Source: Cytophagaceae bacterium
Lineage (GTDB): Bacteria > Bacteroidota > Bacteroidia > Flavobacteriales > Flavobacteriaceae
NCBI GenBank assembly: GCA_002710685.1
Contig: PALD01000033.1
Coordinates: 62,001-126,000 of the forward strand
Direction: 5' to 3'
Length of the DNA: 64,000 nucleotides
Below the pieces are notes generated by a model. It was not told the origin of the DNA, made no database searches, and was given only the letters and a program-made list of their open reading frames with translations. Within the stretch, counting starts at the first letter, position 1. Every line of letters begins with the position of its first letter. Below, piece by piece: positions 19,620 through 29,219 of the stretch. The translations under genes were made by a program, and so were the position numbers.

Positions 19620-19994
19620 ATGGCTAGAATTGCAGGGGTAGACATCCCAAAAAACAAGAGAGGTGTAATTGCATTGACTTACATCTTTGGAATAGGAAAC
19701 AGCCGTGCCAAGGATATTTTGGCGCAAGCTAACGTAGATGAAGATATCAAGGTTTCTGAGTGGGACGATGATCAAATAGGTCGTATCCGTGAAGCTGTGG
19801 GTGCTTTCAAAATCGAAGGAGAGTTGAGGAGCGAGGTGTCATTGAACATCAAGCGCCTTATGGACATAGGTTGCTATAGGGGAATCCGCCATAGGGCTGG
19901 ATTGCCACTACGTGGTCAACGTACCAAGAACAACTCTAGAACAAGAAAAGGTAAGCGTAAAACGGTTGCTAACAAGAAAAAGGCAACTAAATAA
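19620..19994 (+). CDS. rpsM: 30S ribosomal protein S13
   Basis: S13 has 124 residues. It begins [26 protein letters not shown], the helix-two-turn-helix core, and the C-terminal [31 protein letters not shown] tail reaches the P-site tRNA. It forms the head pair with S19 and contributes to inter-subunit bridges B1a and B1b. It opens the alpha-operon gene set, five bases after rpmJ. Confidence 0.99.
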   Translation: MARIAGVDIPKNKRGVIALTYIFGIGNSRAKDILAQANVDEDIKVSEWDDDQIGRIREAVGAFKIEGELRSEVSLNIKRLMDIGCYRGIRHRAGLPLRGQRTKNNSRTRKGKRKTVANKKKATK

Positions 19995-20003
19995 TAAGTA
20001 GCA

Positions 20004-20411
20004 ATGGCAAAGCAAAACACTAAAGGTGCTAAAGCAAAAGGTACCAAGAAGAGAAAGGTGAATGTTGAGGCTGTAGGTGAAGCGCACGTTTCTGCATCAT
20101 TCAATAACATCCTTGTTTCATTGACAAACAAAAAAGGAGACGTTATTTCATGGTCATCTGCTGGTAAAATGGGCTTTAGGGGTTCTAAAAAGAACACTCC
20201 ATACGCTGCTCAATTAGCTGCAGAAGATGCAAGTAAAGTGGCTCACGAGGCTGGTCTTCGCAAGGTCAAGGTATTTGTTAAAGGGCCAGGTAACGGCCGC
20301 GAGTCTGCAATACGCTCTATCCACAACAGTGGTATAGAGGTTACAGAAATCGTTGATGTTACACCCATCCCACATAACGGATGCCGTCCTCCTAAAAGAA
20401 GACGTGTCTAA
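20004..20411 (+). CDS. rpsK: 30S ribosomal protein S11
   Basis: S11 has 135 residues. The central [45 protein letters not shown] and the final [26 protein letters not shown] are conserved. It lies on the 30S platform near the E-site mRNA. A 110-base gap with predicted RNA structure separates it from rpsD. Confidence 0.99.
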   Translation: MAKQNTKGAKAKGTKKRKVNVEAVGEAHVSASFNNILVSLTNKKGDVISWSSAGKMGFRGSKKNTPYAAQLAAEDASKVAHEAGLRKVKVFVKGPGNGRESAIRSIHNSGIEVTEIVDVTPIPHNGCRPPKRRRV

Positions 20412-20451
20412 TTCATCAATAAAGAATAGTTAATTAATTATTATATCAACT

Positions 20452-20506
20452 GGGGAAACCCGATCTCGCGAAGGATAGATAAAGACCTTAATTCCCTGAT
20501 CTCCCC
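20452..20506 (+). promoter_or_regulatory. candidate RNA leader upstream of rpsD
   Basis: GGGGA (20452-20456) pairs with TCCCC (20502-20506). Within it GATC (20462-20465) can pair with GATC (20498-20501), and AAGG (20471-20474) with CCTT (20486-20489). The three nested helices end 15 bases before the rpsD start, in an operon where most gaps are under 25 bases. S4 is the repressor of the alpha operon in E. coli and Bacillus, so an S4-binding leader is the natural guess. I do not recognise it as a known Rfam family by eye. Confidence 0.5.
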
Positions 20507-20521
20507 AAAATATTTATAGCA

Positions 20522-21127
20522 ATGGCAAGATATAGAGGTCCCAAGACAAAAATCGCACGAAAATTTGGTGAAGCGATCTTTGGTGATGACAAATCATTTG
20601 AAAAAAGAAATTACCCTCCCGGGCAACACGGTAACAACCGTCGTCGCGGGAAAAAATCAGAATATGCAATTCAGCTTCAAGAGAAGCAAAAAGCCAAGTA
20701 TACTTATGGTATCCTAGAGCGTCAGTTCCGTAATATGTTTGAAAGGGCAACCCGTGCAGAAGGCATTACCGGTGAAGTCCTCCTTCAACTATGTGAATCA
20801 CGCCTGGACAACGTAGTCTACAGGATGGGTGTATCACCTTCAAGAAGAGGTGCCCGCCAGCTTGTATCGCACAGGCACATCATTGTGAACGGCAACGTTG
20901 TGAACATACCTTCTTACCAGGTAAAACCAGGTGATACTATAGGTGTACGTGAAAAGTCAAAATCACTAGAGGTAATCGCAGATTCACTCAGCAACGCCAG
21001 CCAGGTGTATGAGTGGTTGAGCTGGAACAACGCCAGTAAAGAGGGAACTTTTGTAAACGTTCCAGAACGTGTACAGATTCCTGAAAACATCAATGAGCAG
21101 TTCATCGTTGAATTGTACTCTAAATAA
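20522..21127 (+). CDS. rpsD: 30S ribosomal protein S4
   Basis: S4 has 201 residues. It begins [17 protein letters not shown], followed by the [21 protein letters not shown] segment, and the S4 RNA-binding domain ([40 protein letters not shown], about 93-132). It is a primary 16S rRNA binder, sets decoding accuracy together with S5, and is an autorepressor in other bacteria. A foldable 110-base leader precedes it. Confidence 0.99.
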   Translation: MARYRGPKTKIARKFGEAIFGDDKSFEKRNYPPGQHGNNRRRGKKSEYAIQLQEKQKAKYTYGILERQFRNMFERATRAEGITGEVLLQLCESRLDNVVYRMGVSPSRRGARQLVSHRHIIVNGNVVNIPSYQVKPGDTIGVREKSKSLEVIADSLSNASQVYEWLSWNNASKEGTFVNVPERVQIPENINEQFIVELYSK

Positions 21128-21154
21128 TTTTTACCAACTCTTAGAAAACAAAAT

Positions 21155-22147
21155 ATGGCATTACTTAATTTCCAAAAGCCCGATAAAGTCATAATGATAG
21201 ATTCAACTGACTTTGAGGGTAAGTTTGAATTCAGGCCGTTAGAGCCGGGATACGGTTTGACCGTAGGAAATGCACTTCGCCGCGTACTACTTTCCTCCCT
21301 GGAAGGTTTTGCAATCACATCTGTGCGCATCGAGGGTGTTGACCACGAGTTTTCAACCATTCCAGGAGTTGTGGAAGACGTTACCGAAATCATCCTTAAC
21401 TTGAAGCAGGTACGTTTTAAAAGACAGATAGATGAGATTGATAATGAAACTGTTACCATTTCAGTTTCTGATAAAGAACAATTGACAGCTGGCGATTTCC
21501 AGAAATTCATTTCTGGATTTCAGGTATTGAACCCTGACCTTGTTATCGCAAACATGGAGAGCAAGGTTAACTTCAATATGGAAATCACCATAGAGAAAGG
21601 TCGTGGATACGTTCCTGCCGAGGAAAACAAAAAACCCAACGCACCAATAGGGACCATCTTTACAGACTCTATCTACACACCTATCAAGAACGTTAAGTAT
21701 TCTATCGAGAACTATCGTGTAGAGCAAAAGACCGACTATGAAAAGCTGGTTTTTGAGATTATATCAGACGGTAGTATCCATCCTAAGGATGCCCTGACGG
21801 AAGCTGCCAAGACCTTGATTCATCACTTCATGTTGTTTTCAGATGAGCGTATCACCCTTGAGGCTGATGAGATTGCACAGACTGAGACCTATGATGAAGA
21901 ATCTTTGCACATGCGCCAGTTGTTGAAGACCAAGCTTGTGGACATGGACCTGTCGGTACGTGCCCTTAACTGCCTTAAGGCAGCAGAGGTTGAAACACTG
22001 GGAGACCTTGTATCATACAACAAGAACGATTTGATGAAGTTTAGGAACTTCGGTAAAAAATCATTGACAGAACTTGAGGAATTGGTTAGCGTGAAGGGCT
22101 TGAACTTCGGGATGGACCTATCAAAATATAAACTTGACAAAGACTAG
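21155..22147 (+). CDS. rpoA: DNA-directed RNA polymerase subunit alpha
   Basis: RpoA has 330 residues. The N-terminal dimerisation domain (about 1-230) carries [45 protein letters not shown], and the C-terminal domain (about 250-325) carries [44 protein letters not shown], the UP-element and activator contact surface. It is part of the alpha set between rpsD and rplQ. Confidence 0.99.
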   Translation: MALLNFQKPDKVIMIDSTDFEGKFEFRPLEPGYGLTVGNALRRVLLSSLEGFAITSVRIEGVDHEFSTIPGVVEDVTEIILNLKQVRFKRQIDEIDNETVTISVSDKEQLTAGDFQKFISGFQVLNPDLVIANMESKVNFNMEITIEKGRGYVPAEENKKPNAPIGTIFTDSIYTPIKNVKYSIENYRVEQKTDYEKLVFEIISDGSIHPKDALTEAAKTLIHHFMLFSDERITLEADEIAQTETYDEESLHMRQLLKTKLVDMDLSVRALNCLKAAEVETLGDLVSYNKNDLMKFRNFGKKSLTELEELVSVKGLNFGMDLSKYKLDKD

Positions 22148-22156
22148 GGAAGAGTC

Positions 22157-22176
22157 TTTTTCGCTATAGCGAAAAA
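22157..22176. repeat. palindrome between rpoA and rplQ
   Basis: A near-perfect 20-base inverted repeat (TTTTTCGC-TATA-GCGAAAAA) fills half of the 40-base rpoA-rplQ gap. It belongs to the dispersed TTTCGC/GCGAAA family. Because it sits inside an operon it would form a hairpin in the mRNA. Confidence 0.7.
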
Positions 22177-22187
22177 AACAAAGAATC

Positions 22188-22682
22188 ATGAGACACGGAA
22201 AGAAAATAAATCACTTAGGAAGGAAGTCGGCACACCGCAATTCTATGTTGGCAAACATGGCCTGCTCCCTTATAGAACATAAAAGGATCAACACTACGGT
22301 TGCAAAAGCCAAGGCGCTCAAGCAATTTGTAGAACCCCTTGTGACAAAATCTAAAGAAGATACAACACACAACCGTCGTATCGTTTTCAGTAAGCTACGT
22401 CAAAAGGAGGCAGTATCTGAACTTTTCAGGGATGTGGCCGCCAAGGTAGGTGACCGTCCAGGAGGATATACACGTATCATTAAGCTGGGTAACCGTGCAG
22501 GTGACAACGCTGATATGGCACTTATAGAACTCGTGGATTATAACGAAGTTTACAATGCAGGTGATAAAAAGAAAAAATCAACTCGTAGGGCAGGTCGCAA
22601 GAAAGCTACGACCACTGCTGCTCCAGAGGTGAAAAATGAAGCTCCAGCAAAGGAAACTAAAGCAAACGATGAAGAAGAATAG
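22188..22682 (+). CDS. rplQ: 50S ribosomal protein L17, with C-terminal extension
   Basis: The L17 core occupies about residues 1-120 ([50 protein letters not shown]). A further 40 residues are low-complexity: lysine- and alanine-rich, then acidic ([13 protein letters not shown] to NDEEE). This makes the protein 164 residues, against about 120-130 in most phyla. L17 sits near the tunnel exit. It is the last gene of the ribosomal block and is followed by a strong terminator. Confidence 0.98.
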   Translation: MRHGKKINHLGRKSAHRNSMLANMACSLIEHKRINTTVAKAKALKQFVEPLVTKSKEDTTHNRRIVFSKLRQKEAVSELFRDVAAKVGDRPGGYTRIIKLGNRAGDNADMALIELVDYNEVYNAGDKKKKSTRRAGRKKATTTAAPEVKNEAPAKETKANDEEE

Positions 22683-22713
22683 TAGAATATTTCTTTTTTC
22701 ACGATAACAAATT

Positions 22714-22745
22714 AAGGATAGGCTTTTTAGCTTATCCTTTTTTTT
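22714..22745 (+). terminator. terminator of the ribosomal block
   Basis: AAGGATAGGC (22714-22723) pairs with GCTTATCCTT (22730-22739), with one G-U pair and a TTTTTA loop, and is followed by a T tract. It lies 32 bases after rplQ. Confidence 0.85.
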
Positions 22746-22750
22746 ATGAT

Positions 22751-22758
22751 TAATTTTG
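22751..22758 (+). promoter_or_regulatory. carA -7 promoter box
   Basis: TAATTTTG matches TANNTTTG and lies directly after the rplQ terminator. It would start a transcript with a leader of about 35 bases before the carA ATG at 22798. This is also why the upstream in-frame TTG at 22756 is rejected as the start. Confidence 0.6.
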
Positions 22759-22797
22759 TCAAAATTTATTCTGGCCGGTAAGGCAAAAGCAACAAGA

Positions 22798-23913
22798 ATG
22801 AAATATCAAACTAATAGAAAAGCCGTCGTACTTCTTGCTGACGGAACAATTTTTTACGGTAAATCAGTAGGTAATAAGGAAGGGACCGCTTTTGGCGAAG
22901 TATGTTTTAATACTGGGATGACCGGGTATCAGGAGATATTCACAGATCCTTCTTACTTCGGTCAAATCATGGTCACTACTAATGCACACATAGGAAACTA
23001 CGGGGGCAATAACGATGAGACAGAAAGTGATACGGTAAAGATTTCAGGACTTGTATGTAGAAATTTCAGTTATAACTATTCACGTATCAGGGTTGATGAA
23101 TCCCTTAAGGATTTCCTGGATGGCAATAATCTTTTTGCAATCTCTGATGTTGATACTAGGGCACTTGTTGCCTATATAAGAGATCATGGTGCTCAGAATG
23201 CCGTTATCTCAACAGATGTTGATAATCTTGAAGGGTTAAAGCAAAAACTTGCCGAAGTTCCTGATATGAACGGGTTGGAGCTGGCTTCAAAGGTTTCTAC
23301 TAAAGAGCCCTATTACTTTGGTGATGAAAATGCTACCTTAAAGGTCGCGGCCCTAGATCTTGGGGTCAAGAAAAACATCCTCCGCAACCTGGCTAAAAGG
23401 GGTGTTTACATAAAGGTCTTCCCGTACAATACATCTTTTGAAGAAATGCAGGCATGGGGACCTGATGGATATTTCCTATCAAATGGTCCTGGTGATCCAC
23501 AACCCTTAAAAGGAGCGATTGAAGTTGCAAAAAAAGCCATGGAGGCTAATGTACCCCTGTTCGGTATATGTCTAGGCCATCAGGTAATCGCACTGGCAAA
23601 TGGTATCAACACCTTTAAAATGCACCATGGACATAGGGGTATCAACCACCCCGTGAAAAATTATGGGACCGGTAAGGGCGAAATCACCTCTCAAAACCAT
23701 GGTTTTGCAGTAGATTATGATGAAGCTTCAAATAATCCCAATGTAGAGGTTACCCATTCGCACTTAAATGATAATACGGTAATGGGCCTCAAGGTAAAAG
23801 GCAAGAATTGCTTCTCTGTGCAATACCACCCAGAAGCTGGTCCTGGGCCTAATGATGCCACGTATCTCTTTGATGAGTTCATCACCATGATGAAGAGTGG
23901 TCAACCAGCATGA
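22798..23913 (+). CDS. carA: carbamoyl-phosphate synthase small subunit
   Basis: The small subunit (371 residues from the ATG) hydrolyses glutamine and feeds ammonia to CarB for pyrimidine and arginine synthesis. The N-terminal domain begins KAVVLLADGTIFYGKSVG; the class I glutamine amidotransferase domain has FGICLGHQ, with the nucleophile Cys, and the catalytic His-Glu in YHPEAGPGP. Earlier in-frame TTG codons overlap the promoter box, so ATG 22798 is preferred. No carB is adjacent. It is a single-gene unit between two terminator/promoter boundaries. Confidence 0.97.
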   Translation: MKYQTNRKAVVLLADGTIFYGKSVGNKEGTAFGEVCFNTGMTGYQEIFTDPSYFGQIMVTTNAHIGNYGGNNDETESDTVKISGLVCRNFSYNYSRIRVDESLKDFLDGNNLFAISDVDTRALVAYIRDHGAQNAVISTDVDNLEGLKQKLAEVPDMNGLELASKVSTKEPYYFGDENATLKVAALDLGVKKNILRNLAKRGVYIKVFPYNTSFEEMQAWGPDGYFLSNGPGDPQPLKGAIEVAKKAMEANVPLFGICLGHQVIALANGINTFKMHHGHRGINHPVKNYGTGKGEITSQNHGFAVDYDEASNNPNVEVTHSHLNDNTVMGLKVKGKNCFSVQYHPEAGPGPNDATYLFDEFITMMKSGQPA

Positions 23914-24014
23914 TTATATTTTTAAAGACGCTTAAGTTAACGGTTAATTAATCTTGAAATACGCTATTTTACTTAACCTTTTTTCTCTTAATGCGTATCT
24001 TGCGTAACATATAA

Positions 24015-25325
<1,311 letters not shown>

Positions 25326-25343
25326 TTTTTTCACACATCGATT

Positions 25344-25370
25344 AAAAAACACCTTTACAGGTGTTTTTTT
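25344..25370 (+). terminator. eno terminator
   Basis: AAAAAACACCT pairs with AGGTGTTTTTT around a TTAC loop, 18 bases after the eno stop. The A and T flanks allow it to work on both strands. Confidence 0.85.
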
Positions 25371-25700
25371 ATTTTATAAAACCAAAATTTAAAAGATGAA
25401 CTACGTGATAAGTTCGATTAATGTGTATTTTATCGATACAATTTGATTTAATACTGGTAAAAAAACCAAATTGTAAATTTTTATATTTGTTAAAAAATTA
25501 TACAATTAAACTATTTATAATAATTTTTATAACAAAAATTTAATTAATTATGTTTTTTTAAAAAATATATTGATAAAAATATAAAAGTAAGATTATTCCT
25601 ATAAAATTAAATGTTAAATTTTGTAAGTCTTTCTTAATTTTTTCTAGTTTTACAGAACAAATTTAGTTGTCAACTTGTCAATCCAATTTTAATAATACCA
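25371..25700. other. AT-rich intergenic stretch without a visible gene
   Basis: Very AT-rich and without a believable open frame. A TANNTTTG match (TATATTTG, 25482-25489) could start a transcript toward the hairpins at 25721-25840, but no -33 partner is at the right distance. It contains a partial inverted repeat TGTAT ... ATACA (25422-25440). Confidence 0.5.
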
Positions 25701-25850
25701 TCAGCTTTAAGTTGGGTAAGAGAACGGATGTGAAAGTTCTCAAGTAGCGTCCGTTCTTTTTTACACCAGCTAAGACATCGACGATTAGGTTTGAAGTTGG
25801 GTAAGGGGTACAATATCTTTATGATATTTGCCCCTTTTTCTTTTTTTACC
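25701..25850 (+). ncRNA. candidate small RNA locus: two tandem 12-mer plus hairpin plus T-tract units
   Basis: The 12-mer AAGTTGGGTAAG occurs at 25709-25720 and exactly again at 25794-25805. Each copy is followed by a hairpin and a T run. The first is AGAACGGATG (25721-25730) with CGTCCGTTCT (25748-25757). The second is GGGG ... AATATC-TTTAT-GATATT ... CCCC (25805-25834), followed by TTTTTC. These look like two plus-strand intrinsic terminators, but eno already has its own terminator 350 bases earlier. The simplest reading is one or two small RNAs ending here. A leader or attenuator of gltA is the alternative. The minus-strand open frame over this region is a shadow. Confidence 0.5.
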
Positions 25851-25958
25851 ATTTTTTTAGGTCTTACAGGCCTTTCTTTCCTTTATAAATCCTAGTTAAT
25901 TTCGTAATTTAGCAGCTATTCTAAGAGTATTATAATCAGCTAAAATTTTTTGACTACA

Positions 25959-27245
25959 ATGGCAGATCATGCTATATTATCCATAGACGGAAAATCATAC
26001 GAATTCCCACTAGTTACAGGAACTGAAAATGAAACCGCAATCGATATTGCAACCTTAAGAGGTGTTACGGGAGGCATCACGACACTAGACCCGGGATATA
26101 AAAATACCGGTAGTTGTGAGAGTGCCATCACGTTTCTTAATGGTGAGGAGGGAATATTGAGGTACCGCGGATATGCCATTGAAGACCTTGCCGAAAAAGC
26201 AAGTTTTCTGGAAGTAACGTATCTGTTGATTTTTGGGGAGCTCCCCACGCAGCAGCAACTTGATAAATTTCATCAGGACATCAAAGAAGAAAGCCATGTT
26301 GATGAAGATATCAAGAAAATCCTTGATGGATTTCCTAAATCTGCACATCCCATGGGTGTACTGGCTTCATTAACATCAGCGCTTACCGCGTTCAACCCCG
26401 GGGCGGTCAATGTTGATAGTGAAGAAGAAATGTACAATGCAATGGTAAAGCTTCTTGCAAAGTTCCCGGTGCTTGTCGCCTGGACCATGCGCAAGAAAAA
26501 AAGCCAGCCACTGGATTATGGCAGTGACAACCTGGGCTATGTAGAAAACCTTCACAAGATGATGTTTGCCCGTGCTAGTAAGGATTATGAGGTTGACCCG
26601 GTAATCATTGACGCACTGGATAAACTACTCATACTGCATGCCGATCATGAGCAAAACTGTTCTACATCAACGGTAAGGATTGTAGGTTCATCCCAGGCAG
26701 GCCTATTTGCATCCATTTCAGCAGGTATTTCTGCATTATGGGGCCCACTTCATGGAGGTGCCAACCAGGCCGTGATCGAGATGCTCGAGGGCATCAAGCA
26801 AGACGGTGGCGATACTAAAAAATATATGGCAAAGGCAAAGGACAAGGAAGACCCCTTCCGTCTAATGGGCTTTGGTCACCGTGTATATAAAAACTTTGAC
26901 CCCCGTGCAAAGATCATCAAGAAGTCAGCGGATGAGGTGCTTGAAAAACTTGGGGTACAAGACCAGGTCCTTGATATTGCAAAAGGCCTTGAAAAAGAAG
27001 CCCTTGAAGATGACTACTTTGTAAAGAGAAAATTATATCCCAACGTAGATTTTTATTCGGGAATCATTTACCGTGCACTGGGCATACCGGTTGAGATGTT
27101 CACCGTTATGTTTGCCATGGGGCGTGTACCTGGATGGATTGCACAATGGAGGGAGATGCGACTCAAGAAGGAACCCATAGGCCGTCCACGTCAGGTTTAT
27201 GTGGGTGAGACCCTACGAGCCTTTAAGGATATCAAGCAACGCTAG
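25959..27245 (+). CDS. gltA: citrate synthase
   Basis: Citrate synthase, 428 residues from ATG 25959, condenses oxaloacetate with acetyl-CoA at the entry of the citric-acid cycle. The type II (hexameric, Gram-negative) form fits the length. The active-site segments are GPLHGGANQAV (His), GFGHRVYKNFDPRA (His) and NVDFYSGI (Asp). The in-frame TTG nine bases earlier is not needed; ATG with MADHAILSIDGKSYEFP matches the family start. A 590-base upstream region with RNA-like elements may take part in its control. Confidence 0.98.
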   Translation: MADHAILSIDGKSYEFPLVTGTENETAIDIATLRGVTGGITTLDPGYKNTGSCESAITFLNGEEGILRYRGYAIEDLAEKASFLEVTYLLIFGELPTQQQLDKFHQDIKEESHVDEDIKKILDGFPKSAHPMGVLASLTSALTAFNPGAVNVDSEEEMYNAMVKLLAKFPVLVAWTMRKKKSQPLDYGSDNLGYVENLHKMMFARASKDYEVDPVIIDALDKLLILHADHEQNCSTSTVRIVGSSQAGLFASISAGISALWGPLHGGANQAVIEMLEGIKQDGGDTKKYMAKAKDKEDPFRLMGFGHRVYKNFDPRAKIIKKSADEVLEKLGVQDQVLDIAKGLEKEALEDDYFVKRKLYPNVDFYSGIIYRALGIPVEMFTVMFAMGRVPGWIAQWREMRLKKEPIGRPRQVYVGETLRAFKDIKQR

Positions 27246-27284
27246 TTATTTTCGCTGTAAAGCATATAAAAAACAAATAATAAT

Positions 27285-27317
27285 CGGGTTTTCATTATGT
27301 ATGAAAACCCGATTTTT
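27285..27317 (+). terminator. gltA terminator
   Basis: CGGGTTTTCAT (27285-27295) and ATGAAAACCCG (27301-27311) form a perfect 11-bp stem followed by ATTTTTC. An open frame beginning at ATG 27297 lies inside this hairpin, which is a reason to place the start of the next gene at 27336. Confidence 0.85.
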
Positions 27318-27323
27318 CTTGTA

Positions 27324-27331
27324 TATATTTG
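27324..27331 (+). promoter_or_regulatory. -7 box immediately before the guanidino-enzyme start
   Basis: TATATTTG fits TANNTTTG and ends only four bases before ATG 27336, so the transcript would be leaderless or nearly so. No good -33 match is present at 19 bases. Confidence 0.4.
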
Positions 27332-27335
27332 CCAC

Positions 27336-28250
27336 ATGATCAAGCTTAATGTCAAGGACGAAACATCGCGGTTGAGGTCAGTTATACTGGGTACCGCAAA
27401 AAGCATAGGCCCCATTCCCACCCTGGAGGAGGCCTATGACCCCAAGTCATTGATGCACATCAAGGCAGGGACATATCCCGTGGAAGAAGATATGGTGCGC
27501 GAGATGGATGCCGTGGCCCAGGTATTTAACAAGTACGGGGTACAGGTCTTTAGGCCAAAACTCATACAGGATTACAACCAGATTTTTACCCGTGACATAG
27601 GTTTTGTCATCGAGGATACCTTTATCAAGGCAAACATACTCCCTGACCGGGAGCGCGAGCTCGATGCCATTAAGCACGTCCTCCAGCAGATAGACCCTGA
27701 AAAAATCATACGGTTTCCTGAAGAAGCACATATTGAGGGTGGTGATGTCATGCCTTACGGCGAATATATATTTGTGGGGACCTACCGGGAGGAGGACTAT
27801 CCTGATTATATAATTGCCAGGACAAACATGCTTGCTGTAGATCATCTGGCGAAAGCCTTCCCCGAAAAAGAGATAGTTTCCTTTAACCTGAGAAAATCAA
27901 ATACTGATGCTTATGCCAATGCATTGCACCTGGATTGTTGTTTTCAACCAGTGGGCGAGGGTAAGGCAATCCTGCACAAAAACGGATTTTTGCAAGAAGA
28001 GGAATATCAATGGCTGGTCGATTTTTTTGGAAAGCAAAATATATTTGAGATTACAGCAGAGGAGATGTTCAATATGAACAGTAATGTCTTTAGCATCGCT
28101 CCAGATGTCGTCATTTCTGAAAAGAATTTTACCCGCCTCAACACATGGCTGAGAAAACAGGGTATCACCGTTGAAGAAGTACCTTATGCCCAGATTGCAA
28201 AACAGGAGGGCCTCTTGCGGTGCAGCACACTCCCGCTTGTGCGAGAATAG
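27336..28250 (+). CDS. guanidino-group modifying enzyme (arginine deiminase/dimethylargininase/amidinotransferase family)
   Basis: The 304-residue protein has the pentein (five-bladed propeller) catalytic set: FTRDIGFV, HIEGGDVMPYG with acidic and His residues, ALHLDCCFQ with the catalytic His, and the nucleophile Cys in LLRCSTLPL near the C terminus. Enzymes of this superfamily attack the guanidine carbon of arginine or its derivatives, giving citrulline or transferring the amidine group. Which reaction occurs here cannot be told. It lies 36 bases before a second pentein (CtlX-like), and the two are probably co-transcribed. The longer frame from 27297 starts in the gltA terminator and is rejected. 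Confidence 0.85.
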   Translation: MIKLNVKDETSRLRSVILGTAKSIGPIPTLEEAYDPKSLMHIKAGTYPVEEDMVREMDAVAQVFNKYGVQVFRPKLIQDYNQIFTRDIGFVIEDTFIKANILPDRERELDAIKHVLQQIDPEKIIRFPEEAHIEGGDVMPYGEYIFVGTYREEDYPDYIIARTNMLAVDHLAKAFPEKEIVSFNLRKSNTDAYANALHLDCCFQPVGEGKAILHKNGFLQEEEYQWLVDFFGKQNIFEITAEEMFNMNSNVFSIAPDVVISEKNFTRLNTWLRKQGITVEEVPYAQIAKQEGLLRCSTLPLVRE

Positions 28251-28286
28251 ATTATCACACTTAATAAGTAAACCCCATATCGCTTG

Positions 28287-29219
28287 ATGAAACACATAAC
28301 AGATACTGTTGTCATGGTACGGCCCGCAGCCTTTAGGATGAATGAACAAACGGCAGTAAACAATTATTTTCAGGAAGATATAGATATCAAGAACGAGCAG
28401 ATCAACCTCAAGGCACAACATGAGTTTGATACCTTTGTATCAAAGTTAAAAGCAGCGGGAATCAATGTTCTCGTACTTCAGGATACTAAAGAAAATGATA
28501 CCCCAGATAGTATTTTTCCTAACAACTGGGTGAGTACCCATGATAATGGAGACCTAGCCATCTATCCCATGTATGCTAAAAACCGCCGTAACGAGCGTAG
28601 GGAAGAGTTCTTTCAGCTTATTGAGGATGCCGGTTTTGTAATCAGCAACATCGTGGATTATACTGATGCTGAAGATGAAGGGGTTTTTCTTGAAGGTACG
28701 GGTAGCATCGTGCTTGACCGGGCAAATGAAAAGGCATATTGTGCGCTTTCGCCCAGAGCGGATGAAGAATTGTTTGTCGAGTTCTGTGAGGATTTCGGTT
28801 ATTTTCCAGTGATTTTTACGGCTTATCAAAGTCACGAGGGCAAGCGTTTGCCCATCTACCATACCAATGTCATGATGTGCATTGCAGACAAGTTCTGTAT
28901 CATCTGCCTACAATCTATTGATAACAAGAAAGAGCGTGGCAATGTCATGGACCACTTACGTGAAAGCGGTAAGGAAATTATCTCGATTTCTGAAAAACAG
29001 ATGGAGCATTTTGCGGGCAATATGCTTCAGGTAAAGAACAAGGAAGGAAAAAAATATCTTGTAATGAGCGCGGCGGCTCATAAAAGCCTTGAAGATTCAC
29101 AGGTTGCGGCAATAAGGAAGTATTGTGAGATCATAAGCAGTGACATCTCCACAATCGAGACCTGTGGTGGTGGTAGCGCACGGTGCATGATGGCAGAGGT
29201 TTTCTTGCCACGGGCCTAG
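28287..29219 (+). CDS. ctlX: CtlX-like citrulline/arginine-derivative hydrolase
   Basis: The 310-residue protein resembles CtlX, the citrulline-utilisation hydrolase of the guanidino-modifying superfamily. Signatures are VVMVRPAAFRMNEQTAVNNYFQ at the start, FPNNWVSTHDNG, FLEGTGSIVLDR, the catalytic His in YHTNVMM, and the nucleophile Cys in GGGSARCMMAEVFLP. ATG 28287 is preferred to a TTG three bases earlier. It follows the other pentein gene and converges with the BCCT transporter gene, overlapping its 3' end by four bases. Its gene symbol rests on family resemblance. Confidence 0.8.
   Translation: MKHITDTVVMVRPAAFRMNEQTAVNNYFQEDIDIKNEQINLKAQHEFDTFVSKLKAAGINVLVLQDTKENDTPDSIFPNNWVSTHDNGDLAIYPMYAKNRRNERREEFFQLIEDAGFVISNIVDYTDAEDEGVFLEGTGSIVLDRANEKAYCALSPRADEELFVEFCEDFGYFPVIFTAYQSHEGKRLPIYHTNVMMCIADKFCIICLQSIDNKKERGNVMDHLRESGKEIISISEKQMEHFAGNMLQVKNKEGKKYLVMSAAAHKSLEDSQVAAIRKYCEIISSDISTIETCGGGSARCMMAEVFLPRA

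Noticed and set aside
22756..22797. N-terminal extension of carA from TTG 22756
   Set aside because: The first codons overlap the TAATTTTG promoter box, and the family begins at the ATG 22798.
25670..25852. 60-residue minus-strand frame in the eno-gltA gap
   Set aside because: It coincides with hairpins and T tracts that explain the sequence better, and has low-complexity ends.
25371..25958. Mobile element in the AT-rich eno-gltA gap
   Set aside because: No transposase remnant, terminal inverted repeats or target duplication is visible.
27297..27335. N-terminal extension of the guanidino enzyme
   Set aside because: The extension is the second arm of the gltA terminator hairpin.
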